Assembly (NCBI GenBank): GCA_014925825.1
Contig: JACGCK010000049.1
Span: 233,515-297,514 of the forward strand
DNA: 64,000 nucleotides
Direction of reading: 5' to 3'
DNA from: Pholiota molesta
Lineage: Eukaryota > Basidiomycota > Agaricomycetes > Agaricales > Strophariaceae
Shown piece by piece: positions 34,779 to 44,359 of this stretch (its first letter is position 1; each line of letters starts with the position of its first letter). A program made the position numbers and the translations under genes. The notes beneath the pieces were generated by a model. The model was not told the origin of the DNA, did not search any database, and saw only the letters and a list, made by a program, of their open reading frames with translations.

Positions 34779-37700
34779 CTATATGCTAAAACTATTACTA
34801 TTAGAATTTGACACATAGATAAGTGGTTTTTGAATAGTACGCATAAAGTCATTGTGGCCCCAACCATTCCGATCTTTTGCCCAACTCAACCCAGATCGGT
34901 CTGAATGAAAAACCAATGAAGCACGAAAACCCGAATAGTGGAGATTGAAATGGCTAATATTGGCGGAGGCAAAAATTACTGCATCTCCATGCCGAAGCTC
35001 AAGAACCAAACCAGGTTCAAAAAGACAGAGCTCACCACCAGTACAATCAGAAATAACCACAACAAGGCATATGTCATGATCACCATGATCGCGGTGAATC
35101 TTTGTGGTGACATTGATGTTTACAACAAAGCCTCCAAATGGATATACTGGGGATATATCACTATATGGAAGAATGTCAACGAAGTGGGAGAGAGCCATAT
35201 AGGATTTAGGAAGTAAAGCCTTGATCTAATAAAAGTTAATAGCGAAAAATGATTTAAACTGTTTGAATAACATACCTGTGCTTCTAGCCATGCAAAAAGA
35301 GGCTTGAAAGTGTCCTGAAGCATACAATAAGGCTCTGGATTATCTTTGAGTTCATTGCTTCTTCGAGGAATGTTCTGGCATGTATTTGTCCTTTTGCGTT
35401 TATGGTTTTTAACCAATGTGGTGGGTTCAGCATTGCTTGGAGTTCCGTCGCCCTAACAAAAATGAGCAATGGTAAAAAGAGATAGAGATAAGTGGTACAA
35501 ACACGATTTGAATATCGGTTATAATAGCTGAAATGAACTGAAGAAAAAACATGACCAGCGCCTTCAGAGGCGCTATCAACCTTGCCGAGATTCGGACAGA
35601 TAATCCGAAGTTGGTCTAAAAGGGTACCACGTATATCTTCAGGCATATGAGGAAGAATCATAGCGATTAGGTCCTCTTTCTGGTTATTGATACGTATTGG
35701 CTGGCTAGAAGAACTGTAGAAGTCAATATGCACATCGTTTAAAAATCAAACACATACTTGTTGAGGATTGTAGTTGAAAGCCGAACATATGCTTGATCAT
35801 TTGCTCTTCTTCCTTTTTCCAGTTGGGATTGAATCTGAATATATTAAGTAAATTAATAGTGCATTTAAAAGAGGTAAACACGACAAACTTTGGCTTGAAA
35901 ATCATCTAAATTCTCTGCTACAATTGCGGCTTGAGCCTTGTTTCGCTGAATCTCAGTGTATGTGAAGCGCTGTTTTTTGACATCCCTTTCGGAGTTGAAC
36001 TTAAGACTTGGGTTGAAGTTTGTACCAATAGTGAAAATATTGGAAGATTCTATATGACCCGAGTCGAGCGCCGGTTGCCGAATGACATTATGAGCAGATA
36101 TAGAAAGAGAAGGAAATTGGCTGTCAGAAGTGTCAGGAGAAGCTGAACATTGGTGAGGATATGGTAGACCATCGAAGCAGGAAGATATCGCCTCAGAAGT
36201 CATATTATTAAGACAGTACCTAGGATCTAGAACAGATCCTGAGCAAGCGAGCCAAGTAGACCAATTTCGACATTTGATAAAGTCACTAAAGGATCTCAAT
36301 AACCAATTACAAATATAACAAAAAAATTGCTTACTTGTAGAGATACAATGCATCCCATATTAGATCAGTAGAATTCAGATGTGTGCAATCCACATTGTTT
36401 ATACCCATAAATGACTCGAGAAAAGATACTGGGAAAAAGATACTAATTTCTAGTGGATATTTCTTTCTTAGATAGGCGATTGCTGGGATGATCGTTTTGA
36501 TGATAAGGTTACTAGCAGGATCGTCTCCTAGATAGATACATTTAGACAATCAATTGGAATAGATAGCCATTCAAACTCACCGCTGACTATTGGATTTCTT
36601 ATCAGTTTCGCGATTCTACCTGCTGTGTCTCCTTCCCACATTCGAATCTGTGGTCGCATCTTTCCAGCTCCAGCCATCAAAATTAATATATAGAATGAAC
36701 CTAGACCAGAAATAGTGAATATTACTAGATTCAGAAAGAAAAAAAGCCTCGAGCTAACCGGCACCAGCTAATGCACAGCATGATGTCCCATCCGCAACAT
36801 ATCGTCTTATTGAACTAACTTTAGCATCAATATGAGGTTCAAGCATCGTATACAAAGTTGTTTGGTTGATGTTAGCATGCTCTACAAGATATCTGAATCA
36901 TATCATCGATTAGTATAAAGTTACAGCAGAGTAAAGAAAGGACTCGCCGATTGACATAGCAGCTCAACTGCATGCAGTTGATGAAGTATGCTAAATGGAT
37001 GATGTTTGTGGACTCATCAATCTTGGAGCACACACGCGCCTGATGCACCATTGATCGTAAGACGTTATCTTGGATATCCATGTCGGAGTCGACAAGAACA
37101 TTGGATGAGGAACGGCTATTATTGTTTATGAGGGCTTCGAGGAGTCTCTGTGGAGTTTGCGGATGGGTCGCATTTGTTGTTGATGATAGCGCGTCCGGAA
37201 GGCAATGTACTGCCTGTGATGCAATAGCAGCGATAAACTGTAGGCCGATATTATGCAGAGCTTGTTTCTCCGGAAGAGCAATATTCGATGCAGCTGAATA
37301 CAATGGGTTCAACTGATGGTTTTGCTCTTCAGGTTGCTGCCGTCGCTGATGGTGTTGATGTTCATGTTGTTCATGCTCCTGTTCCTGTTCTAGCTCCTGT
37401 TCCCAATCGTCATTGTCATCCATAGTAAAAAGGACACCGGGTGGAAGATTTGCAGGATTGGGAAGAAAGGGAGCCAGCAGTCCACCACCGCGGTTACATG
37501 TATCAGCTGGACCACCACCACCGCCGCCTCCACCATGACCACCACCGCCACCACCACCACCACCTCCATGACCACCACGGCCGCCGCCGCCTCCGCCATG
37601 ACCACCACCTCCATGACCACCACCGCCGCCGCCACCATGATCATGACCATCGCCTCCGCCACCTCTTCCATGACCTTCTTCTTCTCCACCATCACCTCCG

Positions 37701-38545
37701 CCTTCTCCATCGTCGCCTCCACCTTCTCCATCGTCGCCTCCACCTTCTCCTCCATGACCTTCTTCTCCATGACCTTCTTCTCCATGACCTTCTTCTCCAT
37801 GGCCTTCTTCTCCATGGCCTTCTTCTCCTTCTTCTCCATGACCTTCCCCATGATCTTCTCCTCCATGACCAGTACTCCCACCATAATCTTCTCCACCAGG
37901 ATCTCCACTTCCACCTCCATGGCCACAAGAAGTAGGGCCATCTGTGTCTTCAGCAGGCATATCAAGGCCCATACATGGACCTTCCCCATTTCCAGAGGCA
38001 GGAACGGGCCTATAAGACATCTGTGGCATAAGAACATGATTCTAAGTAGTAGAAAGTAACATTAGCCAAAGATGACTTGTAATAATAGAAGTAATAAACG
38101 CACCTGACTCCGAGGAGGTGTTGCTAGGGCATAGTCAACGTTGGATCTTGCGATATCTATCGGTATCGAAGGTTCGAAGTGTGTGGCCGCGGAAAATAGT
38201 GACATGGTGGCCAAAAGCTTGCCAGCCAAGTCAAGATGCCCATTCGCAATAAGGACACCAATAATAATGGTGACTTCACATTGGGATAAGAAAAGCGAAG
38301 CCATAAGTGGACAGATCAGAGTGGATTGCTGGCGGCGGATACGGTTTAAGCTAGGAGTCGAAAGCATTTGAAACGCGCGTGACTTAATCTGTATAAGACA
38401 TCAAATATTTATTAGCCGACAGCCGTGACAACCTGCGCTCAACTCCTGACAGGTTCAAGTTGTCTGATTTCAAATTTGCATATACAAGCACATATGTTAC
38501 AATTGTTACAATAGACTAAGGCCGGTAAACACAGACCTCAGTCAT
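34779..38545 (-). CDS. 2OG-Fe(II) oxygenase, TET/JBP-like, with Gly/His/Glu repeat
   Basis: Large spliced gene ending at 34779. The C-terminal ~150 residues form a 2-oxoglutarate/iron oxygenase: FGGFVVNINVTTKIHRDHGD (His-x-Asp pair), CTGGELCLFEPGLVLELRHG, ISHFNLHYSGFRASLVFHSD (second His and Arg). I know this pattern from TET/JBP-type proteins expanded in Agaricomycetes. Some of these are linked to KDZ transposons and proposed to oxidise methylated bases; activity here is inferred. Upstream come helical family segments (MAGAGKMRPQIRMWEGDTAG, RFTYTEIQRNKAQAAIVAEN) and an N-terminal part (LNRIRRQQSTLICPLMASLF, ATPPRSQ). Between these lies a repeat of Gly, His and Glu. The start may be ATG 38367, or an extra exon MTE at 38545-38537 spliced to 38388. 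Exon boundaries in the middle are not all resolved. Confidence 0.7.
37440..37925 (-). repeat. coding low-complexity repeat (GHGEEGHGEE / GGGHGG)
   Basis: Purine-rich trinucleotide-like repeat inside the oxygenase gene. On the minus strand it reads GHGEEGHGEEGHGEEGHG, then GGGDDGEGGGDDGEGGG, then HGGGGHGGGGGGRGGHGG. All three frames stay open here on one or both strands, so other frames give spurious ORFs. Slippage or unequal exchange is the likely origin. Confidence 0.85.
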
Positions 38546-39694
38546 ATGAGCGCACATATTTGTCCCGAACTTAGTAAAGGGTATCTTGGAAGACCGAGAA
38601 GGTGGGACGCTCGCGTGCAAGCTTGAAAACGATCAACCCACTATCGTGTCCAGCACCGAAAAGGTTGAGGTTTGGATGGGCGGCGAGTACCCAGAATCGG
38701 TCTTGTTCCCTCCTGAACATTTGAATAGTGGTCCGCTTGGCCAAATCCCAAACCCTGATGGTCTTATCCTCACCGCAGGAGATGATCAGCTCGTGTTTGG
38801 GGTGGAAGAGGGCATTGGAGACATTGTTGAAATGGCCGCGGCATGAATCTACCTCCCAAGCTCTTGTTTGACTCATCCTCCAGATCTTGATGACGCGGTC
38901 ATCTCCAGCCGAAATGATCAATGGAAGTGTCGGATGGAACATGGCATAGTTGACACCGCGGTCGTGACCCTCGAGGACGTGCTTCACGGTGGAGAAGGTA
39001 TCAAAGGTTTCGAAATTTCCGGGACCATGACCGCTCGAACTTCCTGGGCCTCCTTGATTTGGCGAGCCTTTGCAAAGTCCTGAGATATCCCAGACGCGAA
39101 CGGTTTGATCCATCGAAGCAGAGACAATGAGATCTTCTTTTGGATGGAATTGTGCAGACATCAAATAATGCGAGTGACCTATCAGTATGGCGATGCACTG
39201 GCGAGAGGTACTATTCCAGATACAAATGGTCTGGTCATCCGAGCATGAAAGCTGTTGAATGTGTTAGACCCAATACTAATTGACAAATTGCATGAACACT
39301 TACAATCCAGGGCATTTCGTGGTGGAATTGAACGGTTCGCAAGTAGTCTAAATGACCATGTAGCAGGAAGAGACAGCGACGATTCTGAGGCCGGATGTCT
39401 GTGTGATGGTTAGATCAAGGGGGTGCAGCAAAGTCATTCCACTTACCCCAAACCTTGACTTTATAATCGTCTCCACCTGTGACCAACAACACTCGACTGG
39501 GATAGATAGCGACAGCTCTTACAGGCCCTGATGATTAAATAAGATTTCGAATACATCGACTGACGTGTCAGCAACACACCTTCGCGTTCCTCAAATCTGT
39601 CCACCAATACACCCATATGATAATTCCATAGCTGCACACTCCCGTTATGAAGTGCCGCCGCGAGGAGGGGTTGTGTTGGATGAAAGGCAAGACC
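38541..39694 (-). pseudogene. coatomer alpha (COPA) WD40 fragment
   Basis: Covers the N-terminal WD40 propeller of alpha-COP, the COPI coat subunit of Golgi-ER traffic: [83 protein letters not shown] and [17 protein letters not shown]. Introns are in place and the propeller frame is open. The first exon (MLTKFE.. in relatives) is missing. After VFQDTLY comes TAA where the family has a second Tyr. Homology then continues as VRDKYVRSYD before ending at 38541. The ~900 residues after the propeller are absent. It could still express a truncated WD40 protein, but it cannot be a working alpha-COP. Confidence 0.85.
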
Positions 39695-40018
39695 TTAAAC
39701 GTCACCTGTGAGGATCTTTGCTAACACAACATGATTAAGAAGGATAACATACCCTGGTAAGCAAGATAGCAAGGCAGACAGATATGCGCTACACGGAATT
39801 CCTCTGAAATCGAGTCTTATCGCCAATGTGGTAATATCGTGAGTGCCATTATAGACCACTATGAGCAGCTGACTATTCAAGTTGAGCTGGCCGAGGAGTC
39901 TCCCGGTTGATTCCTTGAATCTCGCTCAAGTCACCGAGGGCCGTGCCTGAGGACAGCAATGTAGATTCAGGAACATTGTCTTTGCACCAACATGAAGTTC
40001 ATGAACTTACCGGAGGGG
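39695..40018. other. no gene recognised
   Basis: The upstream region of the COPA fragment, where the missing first exon would be expected. The short frame at 39695-39880 (-) resembles nothing known. A possible last exon (TALGDLSEIQGINRETPR, -) lies near 39883-39950, behind an acceptor that could follow the exon at 40019-40253. Confidence 0.4.
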
Positions 40019-40253
40019 TGTAACTTTGTCCAGGATCCTGAGTCCACCGTTCGTAGGGGCGGAGGAAGTAGCGATGGTGGATGAGGACGGGTGTTGGTGG
40101 CCGCTGGGATTGGGTTGGCGGTGAAGCTGCGCTTGCGGGGGAGCTGGGAGGTGGTGGAGGTGTTGGGCGCGGAGGGCGTGTATACTGGATTGCACGATGA
40201 GAGGTGACAGGTCGCCCGCGGCGCGGTCGGCGGCCTGCTGCTGATGGGACTGC
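40019..40253 (-). pseudogene. orphan exon, Gln/His/Pro-rich
   Basis: An open segment bounded by an acceptor (TTCTTAACAG) at about 40254 and a donor (CTCCG/GTAAGT) at 40018. It encodes QSHQQQAADRAAGDLSPLIV and SSIHALRAQHLHHLPAPPQA. It ends 25 bases from the hairpin repeat at 40278, with no exons upstream that I can find. Probably a gene fragment; the parent is not recognised. Confidence 0.4.
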
Positions 40254-40277
40254 CTGTTAAGAATAATTGGGGATATT

Positions 40278-40366
40278 AGGCCTCAGGCCTCAGGGAAGAA
40301 ACACAACGTGGGAGTGATCGCATTCAAATCAGTAGGATTTGAATGCGATCAACTCCCACAATGAAA
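40278..40366 (-). repeat. hairpin repeat, left copy
   Basis: Holds a hairpin at 40308-40359: arms of ~23 bases (GTGGGAGTGATCGCATTCAA... and its complement) around AGTAG. It is preceded by CCTCAGGCCTCAGGGAAGA. The same unit occurs inverted at 49973-50057 with about 85% identity by eye, including the outer GAGGCCTGAGG block. Confidence 0.88.
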
Positions 40367-40695
40367 GGTATGTGTTGCATAAACAAGGTCACGTGTTGTC
40401 CCAGCATCGTCAAGACTCAATATAATGGCGAACAAAATTTGTTGAGGTAGTACAGGCAAAGTCGAGGGTGACACCGAACGGCGTACCCAGTTCGTCATTA
40501 CGCGCATAGCGCTTTCCAATGGACGTGTCCGAATCATCCACTCGCGAGAAAATGCCCGCATTACGCCCGATCTAAAAGGTGAAAAAGGAGAGTGGTTGAT
40601 GTTAGCGATGAAATGACTCAAGGATTGGAGCGGGGATGACGCAGAAACTTCCTTGACGAGCGGGTCAAACTCCTCCCGGGCACTCAAGGGAACAA

Positions 40696-41137
40696 TCAAA
40701 ACTTTGGTTGGCGCCCGGCCCAGATCGTCAGTTGTGCATTTCGGTTCGCTGATTTACGATGCGTCCGCGTGTCTTGCACAATGGGAACGCGGAACGAGCG
40801 GACCTCGCATGGAGGACATATTGTCTGGAGGGTATAGTCAGTTTAACAGCAGAACAACAGGCTTGATGATGAGAGCGCAACAAACCTGTAGCTCCTTTTC
40901 AATCTCTTCACTGATCAGCTCACGTTCTTTCTCATTTTGTCGTCGGGTGTGGAGTGATAGCCACGCGGCGTTGGTAGGGCTGGTACTAGCTAGCAGGTCC
41001 ACAGCTGTCTCGGGATATTCGAGCTCGTCATATAAAGAGTCAATATGGTCTGGAGGATAGCCTATAGCACATTCTCCATCAGTGCGATCCAGCAATATCT
41101 CACCAGCCGCCCGCCGATCTGTACGTTTTGTATCATT
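40696..41137 (-). CDS. unidentified spliced ORF or fragment
   Basis: Two exons with good GT..AG signals. The first (41137 to about 40888) encodes NDTKRTDRRAAGEILLDRTD, YPPDHIDSLYDELEYPETAV and HTRRQNEKERELISEEIEKE. The second encodes TICPPCEVRSFRVPIVQDTR and stops at 40698-40696. There is no ATG at its head, so upstream exons are missing or lie between it and the Spt5-like gene (a short AGAGAGACG exon before GTACGT at about 41198 is possible). I do not recognise the product. It lies inside the interval bracketed by the two hairpin repeats. Confidence 0.35.
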
Positions 41138-41316
41138 CTAGTAAAATATTGTTCAATGATGAGCGTGCTATTCATGTAAGACAACCAATGACGTACCGTC
41201 TCTCTCTGAGAAATACACAATTCACTTGTAAGATGTTTGTCGAAAACATACCTGTTAGTTAAATAGCTTCACTGATTATAGGGCTCGTACATGCAAAGGT
41301 TTCGTAGTATATCGAA

Positions 41317-43622
41317 CTATCTACTGCCCGGATACACTTGTACAAGATCTGAGACAGGGCATTCATGGTCTGGGTTCTTTTTGGTCGGTCTTTTCATTCC
41401 TGGCTTCCGTATCACACACCGACCCTCCACGATCTCGACGACCTTGAAGTGCAAACCCTGCATTTCCCCTGCCTTGAGCGTGACCAGATCGCCCTTGGAA
41501 TCCGGTAGGAGCGCATCCACAGACTCAAAGGAAAGCGATCTATAAGCCGCCTTGTCCCTCACTCTGACTTGATCATTCTCTACACCCATGAACTCCACAC
41601 ATGGACTTTCCACTGTAGGGTCAGTCGACCTGAGCTTGAGCCTCGAATTTCCGAAACCTGGATCATCTAGCCAATGAACAGGACGGCTAGGCCGATCCTG
41701 CGGGACTGGGGTCTGAGATGAAGGATCCCATGCAGGACTCAGATGTGACGATGTGTGGGATGAAGGATCCCAAGCAGGTGTCAGTCCAGCCAAATCGGAG
41801 GGGGCAGATGTCGCCTGCGGCAACATCGATGGTGTCACAACCTGGGCTCGGTTGCTCAACAAATAGGCCCTGGGCACATCCTCATGAGTCCTGCTAAATA
41901 GTGAGCCGCTTAGGAACCATACACACGACAGAATAAGCTTACAAATGGAGGAGATCAGCTAACTCAATTCTAGTCGAATGTTGCAGCCGTGAATCTAGTT
42001 GTAGAAAGGCCCATCCGTCCGGAGTTGTTGACGTGATTCGCCCTTTGTATCCTTTGAGCTGATGCAGCCCAATAACCATGACCCGTTTGCCAATGTAAAC
42101 ATCGTTGGGGTTTTTTCCACCGAGCTTCCCCCACTTAGGATAATCCTCCCGAGGTCGAAGAGCTGTGATCACAGTGGGGGTATGGAATTCCACGTCCATC
42201 TTTGGCACATTGACCTGTATGTACGAAGTCAGCAAGCGCGGTTCATGATAAATAAGGTAGATTGACCTCGAGGTTGTCTTGAATGTTCAAGACGTGTACC
42301 CTATCCGCTGAAATTCCGATTACCCAACCGACTAGGCCTTTCCTTTCTCCGTCAACAACTACAACCTGATCCCCGATGTCGAAAGCCGCCCGCACACTGT
42401 CCTGCAACATATCTTCAATAATATCTTGAGAAGGCAGGTAAACGGCGACTTCATTCTCCTTCATCTCCACTACATTGCCAAGCATCCCAAGATAAGTTCC
42501 TACCATCACCTTGACCCTATCTCCGATGTTCATGCGCGTTTGAATAATCATACGGTCTGTCTGCACCGCCGTCTCCGTTGAAAGCAGGGAAGTCGAGCGA
42601 AATACAGCCAATTCGGCGGAGGATGGCAGTGTCTCCAGCAAGGGAAGAATATCGATGTCGTCCAAATCAACCAGTAGCAGGCCCTCGGCGGAAAACGTTT
42701 GCTTGTTCCAAATGAATCGGCCATGCTCGTCGTCCTCCACAAGGGATAGGCCAACCTGGACCTCCAACACTGCGCGTTCAACGAGCGCTTGTCGCGGCCG
42801 AGATTGGCCGCCACGAACATCCTCCAAAACGAGTCTTGGAATCAAGGCGAGATATTTCTTGCGACTTCCTTCAACCTTCTCTATCAGACCAGTGTCGCCC
42901 TGGTACCAATGCCATTTCTTCTTCTTTCCCCCAACCCTCGCCCACTGTTGACACGCATGCCGAGAAGAGGCGAAGTTTAGTATCTTCGGAATGTCTTCTC
43001 GAGCAACGAGTGATATTCGCAAAGGGTCCAGTTCTGCTAGCGACCGCGCCAATTTGGTGGCTTGCGCAAACCCGGTCACTTCTGCATAGATACGGCCTGG
43101 GATGGGAGTCGCAACGATGGATGAGGCTAAAACCTCGGGGGTGGACGGATGGCAGGCTCGCTGTAGAACTTTGAATGGAATAGTTTCTTCCTCTCCAATC
43201 TGTAAACCATGAATATTTAGAAAAAGCAAATATAAGGGCATAAAACTCGCTCTGCATCCGATCTCCCATAACATGTCTGTGTTCTGTAGCTGATACCCGA
43301 TATCCTCGTCAGACTGGTATTCTCGAGCACTGGAGTGCCACTGGAGCCGCCTGGCCATTTGCTGCCATTTGCTGACAATGTTGTCGTTCTCGGTCTCGTC
43401 CTCGTCTGCCTGGGTTATGCTTCGATACAGGGTCGAGTGGCCCTCATCCATGTTGTCATAATCGTCCTCTAATGTTGGAATTTCAGTTATTTCAAGGCAA
43501 CATTAGGGCGATTTTCACTTGCCAGCGAGGAATTCATCATCCTCGTGTTGCCCTTCCTCTTCTTCAGAATCTTCGTCAGCGATAGCCTCCAAGTCCATGA
43601 ATATATTCTGGTTCATGGGCAT
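41317..43622 (-). CDS. Spt5-like transcription elongation factor
   Basis: Spt5 family protein; Spt5 normally pairs with Spt4 on RNA polymerase II. Start MPMNQNIFMDLEAIADEDSE at 43622 leads into an acidic N-terminus as in Spt5. The NGN domain reads TPIPGRIYAEVTGFAQATKL and LRISLVAREDIPKIL. At least four KOW-type modules follow: MNIGDRVKVMVGTYLGMLGN, FDIGDQVVVVDGERKGLVGW, YIGKRVMVIGLHQLKGYKGR and LVTLKAGEMQGLHFKVVEIV. The C-terminal repeat region of canonical Spt5 is absent. Between the last KOWs sits a Pro/Ser linker with an internal repeat (TPAWDPSSHT / SPAWDPSSQT). Two introns seem to use GC..AG ends (donors GCAAGT near 43528 and GCGAGT near 43252). Agaricomycetes carry many Spt5-like paralogues; this one is probably an accessory copy. 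It is divergent from the JmjC gene. Confidence 0.85.
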
Positions 43623-44359
43623 GTTGAGTCTGTGTTCATTTCTCATTTCTTTTACTTCATTTAACGAACCTTGGTAGTTCGCTGTCTTTTACTCGGGCGC
43701 GCAGATTCTGACATTTGTATTTTTTGGTCTACCACAGTATAACTAACTAACTAAAGATGATGAACGTAGTGGAGAAGAAAGAAGACCTTGGGTGGCAACC
43801 ATGGCGTATTAATACTGCCAAACACTTTAGGGTGGGTTCTCATTTGCAGTTGAACACGGGGGAAGCGGCAGCAAGCTCCCGAATGATGCGGTGCCGCGAA
43901 GTCGAAACCTGTGGGACAACGTTGGTAAGCTGGTTCCAGAACCAGCTTACCAACCTTGTCCCACGCTGACGGCCTGCCGAGCCGTGAGACCGAAACCTGT
44001 CCCAGGCTGACGGGCCGGCACCGGCAGGTCGCGCCCAGGTTCTCCAAATCGGGAACTTCAACCAACTTCAACCAACACGTGTAAAATGAGAACCGACCCT
44101 AAATTGATAGCTACTATTTAGACTCCCGCTTCTTGACTTTGCCCTTCTTTTCTGACTTCCATCTTCAGTTGTAGTATAGCGTCTGGTAGTTAGCTTGACT
44201 GCTATTTAATAGGATACAATACAACGCGATTGATAGACGATAGATAGATACTAAGACTAAAGTAGTGTTGCCCAAATTGTTAAAAAACAAAAAAGTAGAT
44301 TGGAAGGAGAACTTGGTCACTTCGACAATAGAAAGTTATCAATAACATGTCAGATAACA
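43623..44359. promoter_or_regulatory. shared divergent upstream region (Spt5-like / JmjC)
   Basis: The 737 bases separate two divergent start codons (43622 minus, 44360 plus), so both promoters must lie here or overlap. A MITE occupies 43826-44103, leaving ~200 bases on the Spt5-like side and ~260 on the JmjC side. No other gene. Confidence 0.6.
43826..44103. mobile_element. MITE with internal near-perfect hairpin
   Basis: 278 bp with inverted ends: TTTAGGGTGGGTTCTCATTT at 43826-43845 and, inverted, TTTAGGGTCGGTTCTCATTT at 44103-44084 (one mismatch in 20). Nested inside is a hairpin at 43911-43964 with 26-base arms (GTGGGACAACGTTGGTAAGC..) differing at one position, around a 2-base loop. No coding capacity. 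The target duplication is unclear; TTA/TAA at the tips would fit PIF/Harbinger. Confidence 0.8.

Noticed and set aside
37441..38059. His-rich and Thr/Met-rich plus-strand ORFs
   Set aside because: Antisense readings of the Gly/His/Glu coding repeat, open only because of its composition.
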